A stretch of DNA of 18,107 nucleotides from Oscillospiraceae bacterium (GTDB lineage: Bacteria; Bacillota; Clostridia; Oscillospirales; Oscillospiraceae). This document shows, one piece after another, positions 1 through 6,279 of this stretch. The notes beneath the pieces were generated by a model. It searched no databases and had not been told where the DNA came from. It worked only from the letters and a program-made list of their open reading frames with translations. Every line of letters starts with the position of its first letter. The first letter of the stretch is position 1. The stretch spans positions 1-18,107 of the forward strand of contig JAKSPP010000018.1 of the NCBI GenBank assembly GCA_024404735.1. Reading direction: 5' to 3'. The position numbers were made by a program, and so were the translations under genes.

Positions 1-4
1 CGCT

Positions 5-20
5 TTTTTAATATTAAAAA
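5..20. repeat. Perfect 16-bp AT palindrome downstream of deoC
   Basis: A run of T, a central AATATT and a run of A form a self-complementary 16-mer just past the deoC stop codon. It could be part of a weak bidirectional terminator, but it has no GC stem, so this is only a possibility. Confidence 0.3.
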
Positions 21-27
21 TACGATA

Positions 28-699
28 TTATTCTGCCGGCTCTGACTGTTCAAGCTCCTTTGCTAGCTTTACAAGTCTTGAAGTGCCCAGACGCTCGGCA
101 CCTGCATTAACAAACGCCTCTGCGTCCTCAAAGGAAGAAATACCCCCTGCGGCCTTTATCTTAAGGGAAGCGGGTGAATGCTTCCTCATAAGCTCTATAT
201 CATAGAGAGTGGCACCACCCTCAGAAAAGCCTGTGGAGGTTTTTATGAAGTCGGCACCGGAAGCCCCCACAACAGCGCACATCTCGGCCTTCTCCTCATC
301 GGATAAAAGGCAGGTTTCGATGATAACCTTGAGGATTTTATCGCCGCAGGCCTCCTTAACAGCCGCAATCTCTTCGGAGAGCTTATCAAAGCGCTTTTCC
401 TTAATCATACAGATATCGGCAACCATATCGATTTCATCGGCACCGTGTGCGATTGCGTCACGGGCCTCAAAGACCTTTACGGCAGTAGTACTGTATCCGT
501 TTGGGAAGCCTATTACCGTACAGATTTTCATTCTGTCGCCGCAGTAACGTCTTGCCCCCGCAACATGAACGGGAGGAATGCAGACACTTGCGCATCCGTA
601 TTTTATCGCGTCATCACAGATGACTTTTATTTCCCCGGAGGTGCAGTCCTGACGAAGAAGAGTGTGGTCACATCTTGCGAGAATATCTTGTATTTCCAT
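28..699 (-). CDS. deoC: Deoxyribose-phosphate aldolase (class I, DeoC)
   Basis: This cytosolic enzyme cleaves 2-deoxyribose 5-phosphate to acetaldehyde and glyceraldehyde 3-phosphate, the last step of deoxynucleoside salvage. The 223 residues match the usual family length. The Schiff-base lysine is Lys153 in FIKTSTGF, with Asp91 in DEIDMV and Lys182 in IKAAGGI as the other catalytic residues, so the enzyme looks intact. The start is 5 bp downstream of the radical SAM stop codon, so the two genes are probably co-transcribed. The ribosome site in front of the ATG is weak, which may mean translational coupling. No other deo genes (deoA, deoB, deoD) are nearby, so the enzyme is separated from the usual nucleoside catabolic cluster. 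Confidence 0.96.
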   Translation of the reverse strand: MEIQDILARCDHTLLRQDCTSGEIKVICDDAIKYGCASVCIPPVHVAGARRYCGDRMKICTVIGFPNGYSTTAVKVFEARDAIAHGADEIDMVADICMIKEKRFDKLSEEIAAVKEACGDKILKVIIETCLLSDEEKAEMCAVVGASGADFIKTSTGFSEGGATLYDIELMRKHSPASLKIKAAGGISSFEDAEAFVNAGAERLGTSRLVKLAKELEQSEPAE

Positions 700-704
700 A
701 GAGA

Positions 705-1592
705 TTATTTTTCCGCCTCACGAAGGAGTCTTAAATCATAGGGCTCGTAAACGACATTGGAATAATTGTCAAAATCAAGGACAACGCCGGTCCAGTCGGA
801 GTGCATTTCACCTGTCTGCTTAATAAGGACATCGTAAAGAACGTCATAGGTTACTCCGTCCTCTCCCTCCTCTGTTATTGTGCTGTAGGGAAGGGTTCTG
901 TGGTAGGAAATGACATGGCCGTCCTTATTGAATTCGTAGTTGCAGCGGATTCTGCAGCCGTAGAGGCTGTCGAAGGAAAACTCATTCATAAGGATTTCAA
1001 GGATGTCATCACCCTCCTCCTTATAGAGGTTTTCAAGGGTTGTGATGGTGTAGTCCGCTCTGAACTGAATGGGGATGTTGTAGGGAGCAAAGCGCTTTTC
1101 GAAATTGCGGATTTTCTCGGCATCGTAGGAGCCTGTAAAAAGAACGCAGTTAATTCGGACATTGCACTTAAGTCTTCCGAATATTTCATCGGAGCATTCA
1201 ACAACATACTTTTTGATGTGTCTGGAGCAGTTTACACAGGTTATTTTATCCTTGTTGTGATTAAGGAATTCGACTACCTCATCCTCGGTATGATTCTTGA
1301 AGGTGGGGAGAGTTGTATTTATGAAAATTCTGTGTGTGGAAGGAATGAGATCAAGGAAGCTCTGAAGAGAAGGAAGATTTGCAAGAGGCTCTCCTCCGGT
1401 GAAAACAAAATCACAGTTCGGGGTGAGCTTATCTAACTTCAAAATGGACTCTTTGATCTTTTCCTCGGAAAATCCCTTTGCCTCCTTATATTCCTGCTTG
1501 TTTATGCAGAAGGGGCAGTTGTTTCCACAGTCATACGGGACAAAAACTGTAACGGTAGACCCACCGACGCGGGTTTTATAGCGGTTGCTCAT
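705..1592 (-). CDS. Radical SAM protein of unknown substrate
   Basis: The 295-residue protein has the radical SAM iron-sulfur motif CxxxCxxC at Cys22, Cys26 and Cys29, followed by the SAM-binding TGGEP motif at residues 65-69, so it should bind a [4Fe-4S] cluster and cleave S-adenosylmethionine. Further cysteines occur in the middle (119, 122, 133, 143, 149) and towards the C terminus (213, 217), but they do not form a clear SPASM or twitch pattern. I do not recognise the subfamily, and no peptide substrate or cofactor operon is adjacent. It is the first gene of a likely two-gene unit with deoC. The ATG at 1592 has only a weak GGA-rich site upstream. It could be an activating enzyme, a small-molecule or RNA modifier, or a nucleoside-linked enzyme; the sequence does not decide. 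Confidence 0.85.
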   Translation of the reverse strand: MSNRYKTRVGGSTVTVFVPYDCGNNCPFCINKQEYKEAKGFSEEKIKESILKLDKLTPNCDFVFTGGEPLANLPSLQSFLDLIPSTHRIFINTTLPTFKNHTEDEVVEFLNHNKDKITCVNCSRHIKKYVVECSDEIFGRLKCNVRINCVLFTGSYDAEKIRNFEKRFAPYNIPIQFRADYTITTLENLYKEEGDDILEILMNEFSFDSLYGCRIRCNYEFNKDGHVISYHRTLPYSTITEEGEDGVTYDVLYDVLIKQTGEMHSDWTGVVLDFDNYSNVVYEPYDLRLLREAEK

Positions 1593-1619
1593 ATCACTTT
1601 TTCCGGTCCTTTTTGAATT

Positions 1620-1651
1620 ATTGTTATTAAAAAGCGGTTTAAGATAACAAT
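1620..1651 (-). repeat. Inverted repeat in radical SAM leader
   Basis: The arms ATTGTTAT at 1620-1627 and ATAACAAT at 1644-1651 are perfect reverse complements. TTAAA and TTTAA continue the pairing inward with a 2-nt bulge, leaving a short AAGCGG loop. It lies 28 bp upstream of the radical SAM start and could be an mRNA hairpin or an operator. Its AT-richness allows chance pairing. Confidence 0.4.
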
Positions 1652-1823
1652 ATTTTATACTATATATTATATATTGCTTTTACTTTAGCATTTATTATTC
1701 AATAAGTCAATAACAATAATCGGCATTATGCCCAAAAGAATGATAATTAAATTATTCACAATTACAGTGATTATTAACAAATATCACCTTATTGGCAGGT
1801 ATGCGCATAAACAAATTAATAAT

Positions 1824-1846
1824 GGCTGAAAAAAAGCCTTTTTTTT
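1824..1846 (+). terminator. Short stem with T tract upstream of HU promoter
   Basis: GGCT at 1824-1827 pairs with AGCC at 1835-1838 and is followed by eight T. The stem is only 4 bp, and no plus-strand gene precedes it, so it may be a remnant or an upstream insulator. Confidence 0.25.
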
Positions 1847-1857
1847 GCTTTTAGCTA

Positions 1858-1886
1858 TTGACTTTTAGGGCTTTTTTTGATAATCT
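1858..1886 (+). promoter_or_regulatory. Candidate sigma-A promoter for HU-rqcP
   Basis: TTGACT at 1858-1863 is a good -35. The -10 is either GATAAT at 1879-1884 (15-bp spacer, better match) or TAATCT at 1881-1886 (17-bp spacer, worse match). It would give a leader of about 65 nt before the HU start, with a small GCGC hairpin at 1893-1910. Confidence 0.45.
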
Positions 1887-1945
1887 CTTTAAGCGCTTTT
1901 CTCGGAGCGCAGTTTTCAAATTAAACTTTATATTAATGATCATTT

Positions 1946-1950
1946 GGAGG
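1946..1950 (+). promoter_or_regulatory. Shine-Dalgarno site fixing the HU start
   Basis: GGAGG lies 5 nt before the ATG at 1956. The longer reading frame from TTG at 1944 would overlap this site, so 1956 is the better start. Confidence 0.85.
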
Positions 1951-1955
1951 ATATT

Positions 1956-2231
1956 ATGAACAAGACTGATCTCATTAACGCAATCGCTGAGAAGGCAGGC
2001 CTTTCCAAGAAGGACAGCGCTGCTGCTCTCAATGCTTTCATTGAAGCTGTTTCCACCTCTCTCGAGGCCGGTGACAAGGTTCAGCTCGTTGGCTTCGGCA
2101 CTTTTGACGTTAAGGAGCGTGCCGCACGTACCGGTCACAACCCCAGAACCGGCGCTGCTGTTGAAATCGCTGCTGCAAGAATTCCCGGATTCAAGGCCGG
2201 CGCAGCTCTCAAGGCTAAGGTTTCCAAGTAA
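1956..2231 (+). CDS. hup: DNA-binding protein HU
   Basis: This is a 91-residue histone-like nucleoid protein, the normal length for HU. It starts MNKTDLINAIAEKAG and carries the family signature region GFGTFDVKERAARTGHNPRTG, whose arm inserts into the DNA minor groove. It acts as a dimer that bends and compacts chromosomal DNA without strong sequence specificity. The start at 1956 is chosen because of the GGAGG site 5 nt upstream. Codons are strongly biased to C-ending forms, as in the corrinoid genes at 6.3-8.0 kb, in line with high expression. It is 12 bp ahead of the S4-domain gene and probably shares its transcript; HU beside yabO/rqcP is a familiar Clostridial arrangement. Confidence 0.97.
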   Translation: MNKTDLINAIAEKAGLSKKDSAAALNAFIEAVSTSLEAGDKVQLVGFGTFDVKERAARTGHNPRTGAAVEIAAARIPGFKAGAALKAKVSK

Positions 2232-2243
2232 TTTTTATCTCAT

Positions 2244-2486
2244 ATGAGAATAGATAAATATCTCAAGGTCTCGCGTCTTATTAAAAGACGCACCGTTGCC
2301 AACGATGCCTGTGACAAGGAACGAATTGTCGTTAACGGCAGGCAGGTTAAGGCCGGCTATCAGGTTAAGCTGGGCGATATTATAGAGGTCGCCTTCGGTA
2401 CCAGAACCCTTAAGGTTGAGGTTACCGATATTTCGGAAAATGCAAACAAGGCTCAGGCCGGAGCAATGTACAAAGAGATAATATAA
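2244..2486 (+). CDS. rqcP: RNA-binding S4 protein, RqcP/YabO type
   Basis: This 80-residue protein is essentially one S4 RNA-binding domain, starting MRIDKYLKVSRLIKRR and continuing with the VNGRQVKAGYQVKLGD segment. Length and sequence fit the RqcP (YabO) family, relatives of Hsp15. In Bacillus subtilis RqcP works with RqcH on stalled 50S subunits, where it supports addition of C-terminal alanine tails to blocked nascent chains. That role is family knowledge; here only the fold is visible. It follows HU by 12 bp and ends before a strong terminator, so HU and RqcP are probably co-expressed. A general Hsp15-like ribosome-recycling role is the alternative. Confidence 0.88.
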   Translation: MRIDKYLKVSRLIKRRTVANDACDKERIVVNGRQVKAGYQVKLGDIIEVAFGTRTLKVEVTDISENANKAQAGAMYKEII

Positions 2487-2494
2487 GAGATATG

Positions 2495-2531
2495 CGAAAA
2501 CGCCTTCGGAAATAATCCGAAGGCGTTTTCG
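2495..2531. terminator. Strong hairpin between rqcP and the cyclo-ligase gene
   Basis: The arms 2495-2510 and 2516-2531 are a perfect 16-bp inverted repeat around an AATAA loop. The AAAA/TTTT at the base of the stem can serve transcripts from both directions. It lies between the convergent ends of rqcP and the minus-strand gene that stops at 2569. Confidence 0.88.
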
Positions 2532-2568
2532 TTATATATATCGGCAAAAAGGCGGTAAACAGGCCGTA

Positions 2569-3537
2569 TCAGAAGTAACGTCTGTACTCCTCGGCTTCTG
2601 TGAATACTATATCCATGGGATAGTCAAAGCCCTTTACGGGAACTGCGGTTACCTTCTGAATCTCATAGGCAGCGGCAACCTTAACTGCGTGGGGACACTT
2701 TGCAAGGAAACGGTCATAAAAGCCTCCGCCCATACCAAGGCGTCTGCCGTCTGTGTCAAAGGCAGCACAGGGGCATACAATCATATCTATCTCATCGGGA
2801 TTTATTTCAAAGGAGTATTCTCTGACGGGCTCAACAATTCCCTGATAGCCGGATTTCCATGCATCACTGTGCTTGGGTAGAAGTGCAATCATCTCTCCGG
2901 GAGCAACACAGAGAGGATAAACGAAACGCTTTCCGAAGGCACGGGGATCAAGCACAATGTAAGAGAGGTCAACCTCATTTCTGAAGGCTCTGTACAGCAT
3001 TATTGTATCGGCGCGCTCAAATTCCTCGGAGGAAAGAATTTTATTTGCAATCTCAGCAGATTTATCGTCAACGGCAGAATACTCAAGAGAATTTCTGTCA
3101 TCAATCTTTCTTTTGCGAAGCCATTTTTTAAGGCGCTCAAGATAGACTCTCTTAATACTGTTGCAGGTTGCATCGGGACATACGGCAACAATAATTCCGC
3201 GCTCCCCGGCGTTATCGAAGGCGGCACCGAGAGTCTCCATAAGACCTCCGGCGGTAATTGCCTCACAGCCCGAAAGAAGAATGCTCTTTGAAAGCTTTGA
3301 TGCACTGAGAGCATCGTCCGTGTCGGGAGTAAGAGCAAAAAAAACATCGGCAGCGGGGGCAAGAGAGGATATAACGCCCTGATAATCACTGTCGGAGTTT
3401 GCAGCCATTATAACGGTTACCTTCATTCCGCCGAAAAGAGGATTAACGTTTTCAAGCAGAGCCTCGGCGTCATTTTTGTTATCTGAGTTATCTAAAATAA
3501 ACAGAGGATTTGTTCCCAGTATTTCGTACTTAGACAT
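2569..3537 (-). CDS. 5-formyltetrahydrofolate cyclo-ligase with FolC-like N-terminal domain
   Basis: Residues about 135-322 are a 5-formyltetrahydrofolate cyclo-ligase, which uses ATP to convert 5-formyl- to 5,10-methenyltetrahydrofolate. The diagnostic segment is CPCAAFDTDGRRLGMGGGFYDRFL at residues 255-278 (shown as family motif FDxxGxRLGxGGGxYDR), with NEVDL at 187-191. The usual enzyme is about 185 residues; this one has some 130 extra at the N terminus. That part resembles the C-terminal domain of folylpolyglutamate synthase: LFILDNSDN where FolC has LDGAHN, then SDSDYQGVISSLAP, ALTPDTDDALSA, and AVCPDAT where FolC has CGSLY. The expected histidine and lysine are missing, so ligase activity of this domain is unlikely. 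The gene stands alone with its own promoter. GGAGG lies 11 nt before the ATG. The cyclo-ligase call is firm; the FolC origin is my inference from motif resemblance. Confidence 0.9.
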   Translation of the reverse strand: MSKYEILGTNPLFILDNSDNKNDAEALLENVNPLFGGMKVTVIMAANSDSDYQGVISSLAPAADVFFALTPDTDDALSASKLSKSILLSGCEAITAGGLMETLGAAFDNAGERGIIVAVCPDATCNSIKRVYLERLKKWLRKRKIDDRNSLEYSAVDDKSAEIANKILSSEEFERADTIMLYRAFRNEVDLSYIVLDPRAFGKRFVYPLCVAPGEMIALLPKHSDAWKSGYQGIVEPVREYSFEINPDEIDMIVCPCAAFDTDGRRLGMGGGFYDRFLAKCPHAVKVAAAYEIQKVTAVPVKGFDYPMDIVFTEAEEYRRYF

Positions 3538-3587
3538 TAAATCACAAGCCTCCGAAAAATATCTGTTTCAATAGAAAATTAAGCTAG

Positions 3588-3616
3588 ATTATAGCATCAT
3601 ATTTTGGATATGTAAA
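3588..3616 (-). promoter_or_regulatory. Sigma-A promoter of the cyclo-ligase gene
   Basis: On the minus strand, TTTACA (3611-3616) and a perfect TATAAT (3588-3593) are 17 bp apart, about 50 bp upstream of the ATG at 3537. This is one of the clearest promoters in the window. Confidence 0.8.
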
Positions 3617-3640
3617 GACAAAAATCAAACGCAACGCAAA

Positions 3641-3669
3641 AAAATCCCCCGGAATACCCGGAGGATTTT
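3641..3669 (-). terminator. Terminator of the DUF4349/NodB-like unit
   Basis: The arms 3641-3652 and 3658-3669 form a 12-bp stem with a 5-nt loop. On the minus strand the one non-Watson-Crick position is a U-G wobble and a run of seven T follows, so this is the orientation that works. It lies just past the gene ending at 3685 and before the next promoter. Confidence 0.85.
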
Positions 3670-3684
3670 TTATTATGCGAACAC

Positions 3685-4806
3685 TTACGAAAGAGCGGTT
3701 TCTCTGAAGGGAGAAATATTGAACTTTCCCGCTATGAGAGAATCGAGAATAATTTTTGCAGAGGACACATCCGATGAAGAGCAAACAAATCCGAGCGCTC
3801 TTTCATACACCGTCAGATAGCTTGTTACGGCATACGGAGATGAGGCATTTTCTCCTACGTAAATAAGGGGCGAGCAAAGGGCAAAGCCGGAAGAGGAAAG
3901 AGCTTTCTCTATATCCTCGGATTTGTTTTTGGCTATTTCTTCTTCCTCTGAGGCTTCGGGAGCCTTGACCAGAGAAAGGCAGGTCTCTGTCAGCGCAGCC
4001 TCAAAAAGCAGGCGCGGAAACGAAGCTATCTCATCGGCGGAATCAGGTGAAAAGCCGATTGCAAATCCTTTTGATACCAGCATTCTGACCCTGTCGGGAT
4101 TGTTTTTTACATCCTCCGAGGAAAGAAAAACCGTCACTCTGTTCTCATAGCCCTCAAGCATTCCGAGAAGCTCATCCCCCGGAAGCCCAACAAAGCCCGT
4201 TTTTACAACAATCTCCTCATAGGTTTTTTCCTCCCGGGGCTCCGGCGTGGCGGAAGGACTGTCCCCGGGCTTCTCCTCGTGACTTGCCTTCCAGGACGCA
4301 GCGTAGCTTTTCATAAGAGATGAGGCTGCGGAGGCAAACTCCGAATCGTCCAGAACGCAGGCGGAGGTTTTGAGCCTCAGCACTTTTCCGTTATCTGTTT
4401 CAAAACGGGATACGGAAAAGCATCCGAAAAAGGCAGACATAAAGGACAGAGGGAGATAAACCGTTCCCCCAACCAGAATGGCCGGGAAGGCATACTTAAA
4501 CTCATCGGAGTCAAAGGTTGAGCCATCGCGAAGGTCAAAGAAGACCTGCAGGTCATCATTATATAGGTAAGCCGTTGAGCATGAAGAGAGGTAATTGTAA
4601 TATATCCCGAAGCCGTAATTTGTGAAAACCCAGTAGGGCAGATATTCTCTTCCCCCCTGATAATACACTACGTTAATCAGCTCCGGCGGGAGAGTATCGT
4701 CTATTGAAATAAAGCTTACAGAGGTATCTGCGGGAGCGGAAACAGGTGCAATAAGGGATGCAATGAGGAGGACAGAAAGAATGAAGGCAATTACTTTTCT
4801 CTTCAT
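3685..4806 (-). CDS. Secreted protein with degenerate NodB-like domain
   Basis: The 373-residue protein starts with a signal peptide (KRK, then a hydrophobic stretch to about residue 24). Residues about 35-150 resemble the stalk-like copper amine oxidase N-terminal domain of Clostridial exoproteins, with the VGGTVYLPLSFMSAFFG segment at 112-128. A charged, Pro/Ser-rich linker follows (175-197). Residues about 198-285 look like a polysaccharide deacetylase: RVTVFLSSEDVKNNPDRVRM (223-242) then LVSKGFAIGFS corresponds to the usual ATFFLTG...NPDLVKEIVKRGHEIGNHS. The catalytic residues are gone: VKTGFVG stands where TFDDG should be, and GFSPDSA where GNHSxxH should be. I infer a non-catalytic cell-wall-associated protein. 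GGAGG precedes the start, and the gene follows the DUF4349 lipoprotein by 63 bp. Confidence 0.62.
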   Translation of the reverse strand: MKRKVIAFILSVLLIASLIAPVSAPADTSVSFISIDDTLPPELINVVYYQGGREYLPYWVFTNYGFGIYYNYLSSCSTAYLYNDDLQVFFDLRDGSTFDSDEFKYAFPAILVGGTVYLPLSFMSAFFGCFSVSRFETDNGKVLRLKTSACVLDDSEFASAASSLMKSYAASWKASHEEKPGDSPSATPEPREEKTYEEIVVKTGFVGLPGDELLGMLEGYENRVTVFLSSEDVKNNPDRVRMLVSKGFAIGFSPDSADEIASFPRLLFEAALTETCLSLVKAPEASEEEEIAKNKSEDIEKALSSSGFALCSPLIYVGENASSPYAVTSYLTVYERALGFVCSSSDVSSAKIILDSLIAGKFNISPFRETALS

Positions 4807-4869
4807 ATCCTCTGTCCTCCTTAAATTATGATTTATTTTATAATATTATTAATAAGTATTTCCCGCGAA

Positions 4870-5919
4870 TTATTGATTATCTTCGTTTTTATTTTCTTCC
4901 GCGCCGGGGATAACGAAGTCCATGGGAAGAGGCTGGCCTATTGGCTGGCCCTTTTTGTTTTTTCTGACCTTCTTTTCGGGAAGTCCTCTTTCACGGCGGC
5001 TCTTTCTTATAAGCTTCTTAACAATCACAATTATTACGACAACTATAACAATGAATATGAGCCAGCCTATCCAGTTGTAAGCAAGGTCAATAAGAAGGTC
5101 CTCACAGCCGTCCTTGAAGTTCTCAATGCTTCTGCCCAATGCATTTGTGAATTTGGCGCCGAAGCCTATTACGGGCTTTTCGGTTTCGGTTTCCTTATAA
5201 ACCTCTCTGAGGGAGAGATTAATGGTGGAATAACCTATAAGTGAATCATATTTACGAAGAGAGCCTGTGAGATTCTCTATATAGAGCTCTGTTTCGGAAA
5301 TTGCAGATTCAAGAGTGATGATATCCTCCATCTTTTCCGCCTCCGAAAGGAGCTTCTGAAGTCTCTCAAGCTTTGTTCTGGCGGTTACCATACGGGACTC
5401 AAGATCGTAATATGCCTCGGAAACATCCTTGGAATCTTTGGACATGGTTTTAACATTGCAGAATCCGCCGAAGGAGGAGCAAACCTCTTCAAATGTATCT
5501 GCGGGAACACGGATTGTGCAGTCAAGATTCCTGTAGGTTGAATAATTGGAGGTGCTCCAGTTTTCAAAATAACCGCCCTTTGAATAAACAAGGCTTTCAA
5601 TGGAGGAAAGGGCTTTGTCGTATTCGGTGCTTTCTGCGGAAACATTTGCGGTATAAATAAGCTTTACATTTGCGGGAAGAGAAGGCGCCGGGGCGACATC
5701 ATAGGCAGTCTCCTCATAATAGTAATCCTCCTCCGGATAGAAGCCGCCGTCATAGCCGTAGCCCGGTGCAACGGAAGCCGAGGATTCATAATAAGAATAG
5801 TCGTCGGTTTTGGCAGCGGAAGAATAATAACCGTTCGAACTGCTGCCGCAGCCGCAGAGTGATAGTACAAAAGCAAGTGCAAGTAACGAAGTTACGATTC
5901 TTGAAAGATACTTTTTCAT
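4870..5919 (-). CDS. DUF4349 lipoprotein with C-terminal membrane helix
   Basis: The 349-residue protein opens with a lipoprotein signal ending in LCGC, so Cys24 is the likely lipidated residue. Residues 28-75 are a Tyr/Ser/Gly/Asp-rich low-complexity spacer. From about residue 83 (NVKLIYTANVSAESTEYDKA) it matches the DUF4349 pattern: a small alpha/beta part, a coiled coil at about 170-225 (YYDLESRMVTARTKLERLQK and on), GYSTINLSLRE, then a strong transmembrane helix at about 281-301 and a basic cytoplasmic tail. This would anchor it at both ends in the membrane with the body outside. The molecular role of DUF4349 is unknown to me. AAGGAGA lies just before the ATG, and the NodB-like gene follows on the same strand. 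Confidence 0.88.
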   Translation of the reverse strand: MKKYLSRIVTSLLALAFVLSLCGCGSSSNGYYSSAAKTDDYSYYESSASVAPGYGYDGGFYPEEDYYYEETAYDVAPAPSLPANVKLIYTANVSAESTEYDKALSSIESLVYSKGGYFENWSTSNYSTYRNLDCTIRVPADTFEEVCSSFGGFCNVKTMSKDSKDVSEAYYDLESRMVTARTKLERLQKLLSEAEKMEDIITLESAISETELYIENLTGSLRKYDSLIGYSTINLSLREVYKETETEKPVIGFGAKFTNALGRSIENFKDGCEDLLIDLAYNWIGWLIFIVIVVVIIVIVKKLIRKSRRERGLPEKKVRKNKKGQPIGQPLPMDFVIPGAEENKNEDNQ

Positions 5920-6025
5920 AGCTTTCTCCTTTTGGGTAATGAATTAAGCAAAAATGTGTTGTAGAATTTGTTAACGATAAAAATTCCGGCGCATAAATTT
6001 AATCTGCTTATGTCATTATGACGAT

Positions 6026-6052
6026 ATTATCATAAAAAAGTTTCAGTGTAAA
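6026..6052 (-). promoter_or_regulatory. Candidate promoter of the DUF4349 gene
   Basis: On the minus strand TTTACA (6047-6052) is followed after 15 bp by GATAAT (6026-6031), or after 17 bp by TAATAT. Spacing or match is imperfect either way. The leader would be about 100 nt. Confidence 0.35.
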
Positions 6053-6170
6053 CCATAAAATATACATAAGAATGCCAAGAAAATAACAAGAAAAGACCTG
6101 AAACAAGGTTTGCACAGACATCATTGTAATTTCCTACAATATACAGGCATTAAAATCGGCATTTTTGTAA

Positions 6171-6199
6171 TTGACTATTCGGGACTATTGGAGTATTCT
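6171..6199 (+). promoter_or_regulatory. Promoter of the methyltransferase-corrinoid unit
   Basis: TTGACT at 6171-6176 and TATTCT at 6194-6199 are 17 bp apart, about 80 bp upstream of the start codon. This is a fair sigma-A match. Confidence 0.6.
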
Positions 6200-6266
6200 A
6201 TGCAAGTAATTAAGTGCCCCATATTGAGGTGCGTTTAGATTATGTCAATAAATTCATTATTATATT

Positions 6267-6272
6267 AGGAGA
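6267..6272 (+). promoter_or_regulatory. Shine-Dalgarno site fixing the methyltransferase start
   Basis: AGGAGA lies 7 nt before the ATG at 6280. A longer frame from 6214 would begin close to the predicted transcription start and would add 22 residues unlike the family, so 6280 is preferred. Confidence 0.85.
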
Positions 6273-6279
6273 ATCAATC

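Larger units (their letters stand above)
1593..1943. other. AT-rich divergent intergenic region
   Basis: No gene is visible here. The region must hold the divergent start signals of the radical SAM-deoC unit (minus) and HU-rqcP (plus). Positions 1640-1800 are very AT-rich with several TATA-like tracts, and I could not choose a convincing minus-strand promoter. The hairpin, terminator-like stem and candidate HU promoter inside it are listed separately. Confidence 0.6.
5920..6279. other. Divergent intergenic region before the corrinoid genes
   Basis: No gene is visible. The region carries the minus-strand promoter of the DUF4349 gene and the plus-strand promoter of the methyltransferase. I looked for a cobalamin riboswitch because the downstream genes use B12, but the leader after the predicted start is only about 75 nt and shows none of the conserved B12-box pattern. 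Confidence 0.6.

Noticed and set aside
801..1436. Long plus-strand open frame (211 residues) inside the radical SAM gene
   Set aside because: It is antisense to a gene with clear catalytic motifs and has no family resemblance or ribosome site; a shadow of codon bias.
1640..1800. AT-rich stretch considered as an origin or attachment site
   Set aside because: No DnaA-box cluster, no tRNA-end duplication and no integrase nearby; ordinary AT-rich promoter DNA is the simpler reading.
6200..6279. Possible cobalamin riboswitch before the corrinoid genes
   Set aside because: The leader is only about 75 nt and shows no B12-box-like conserved segment.
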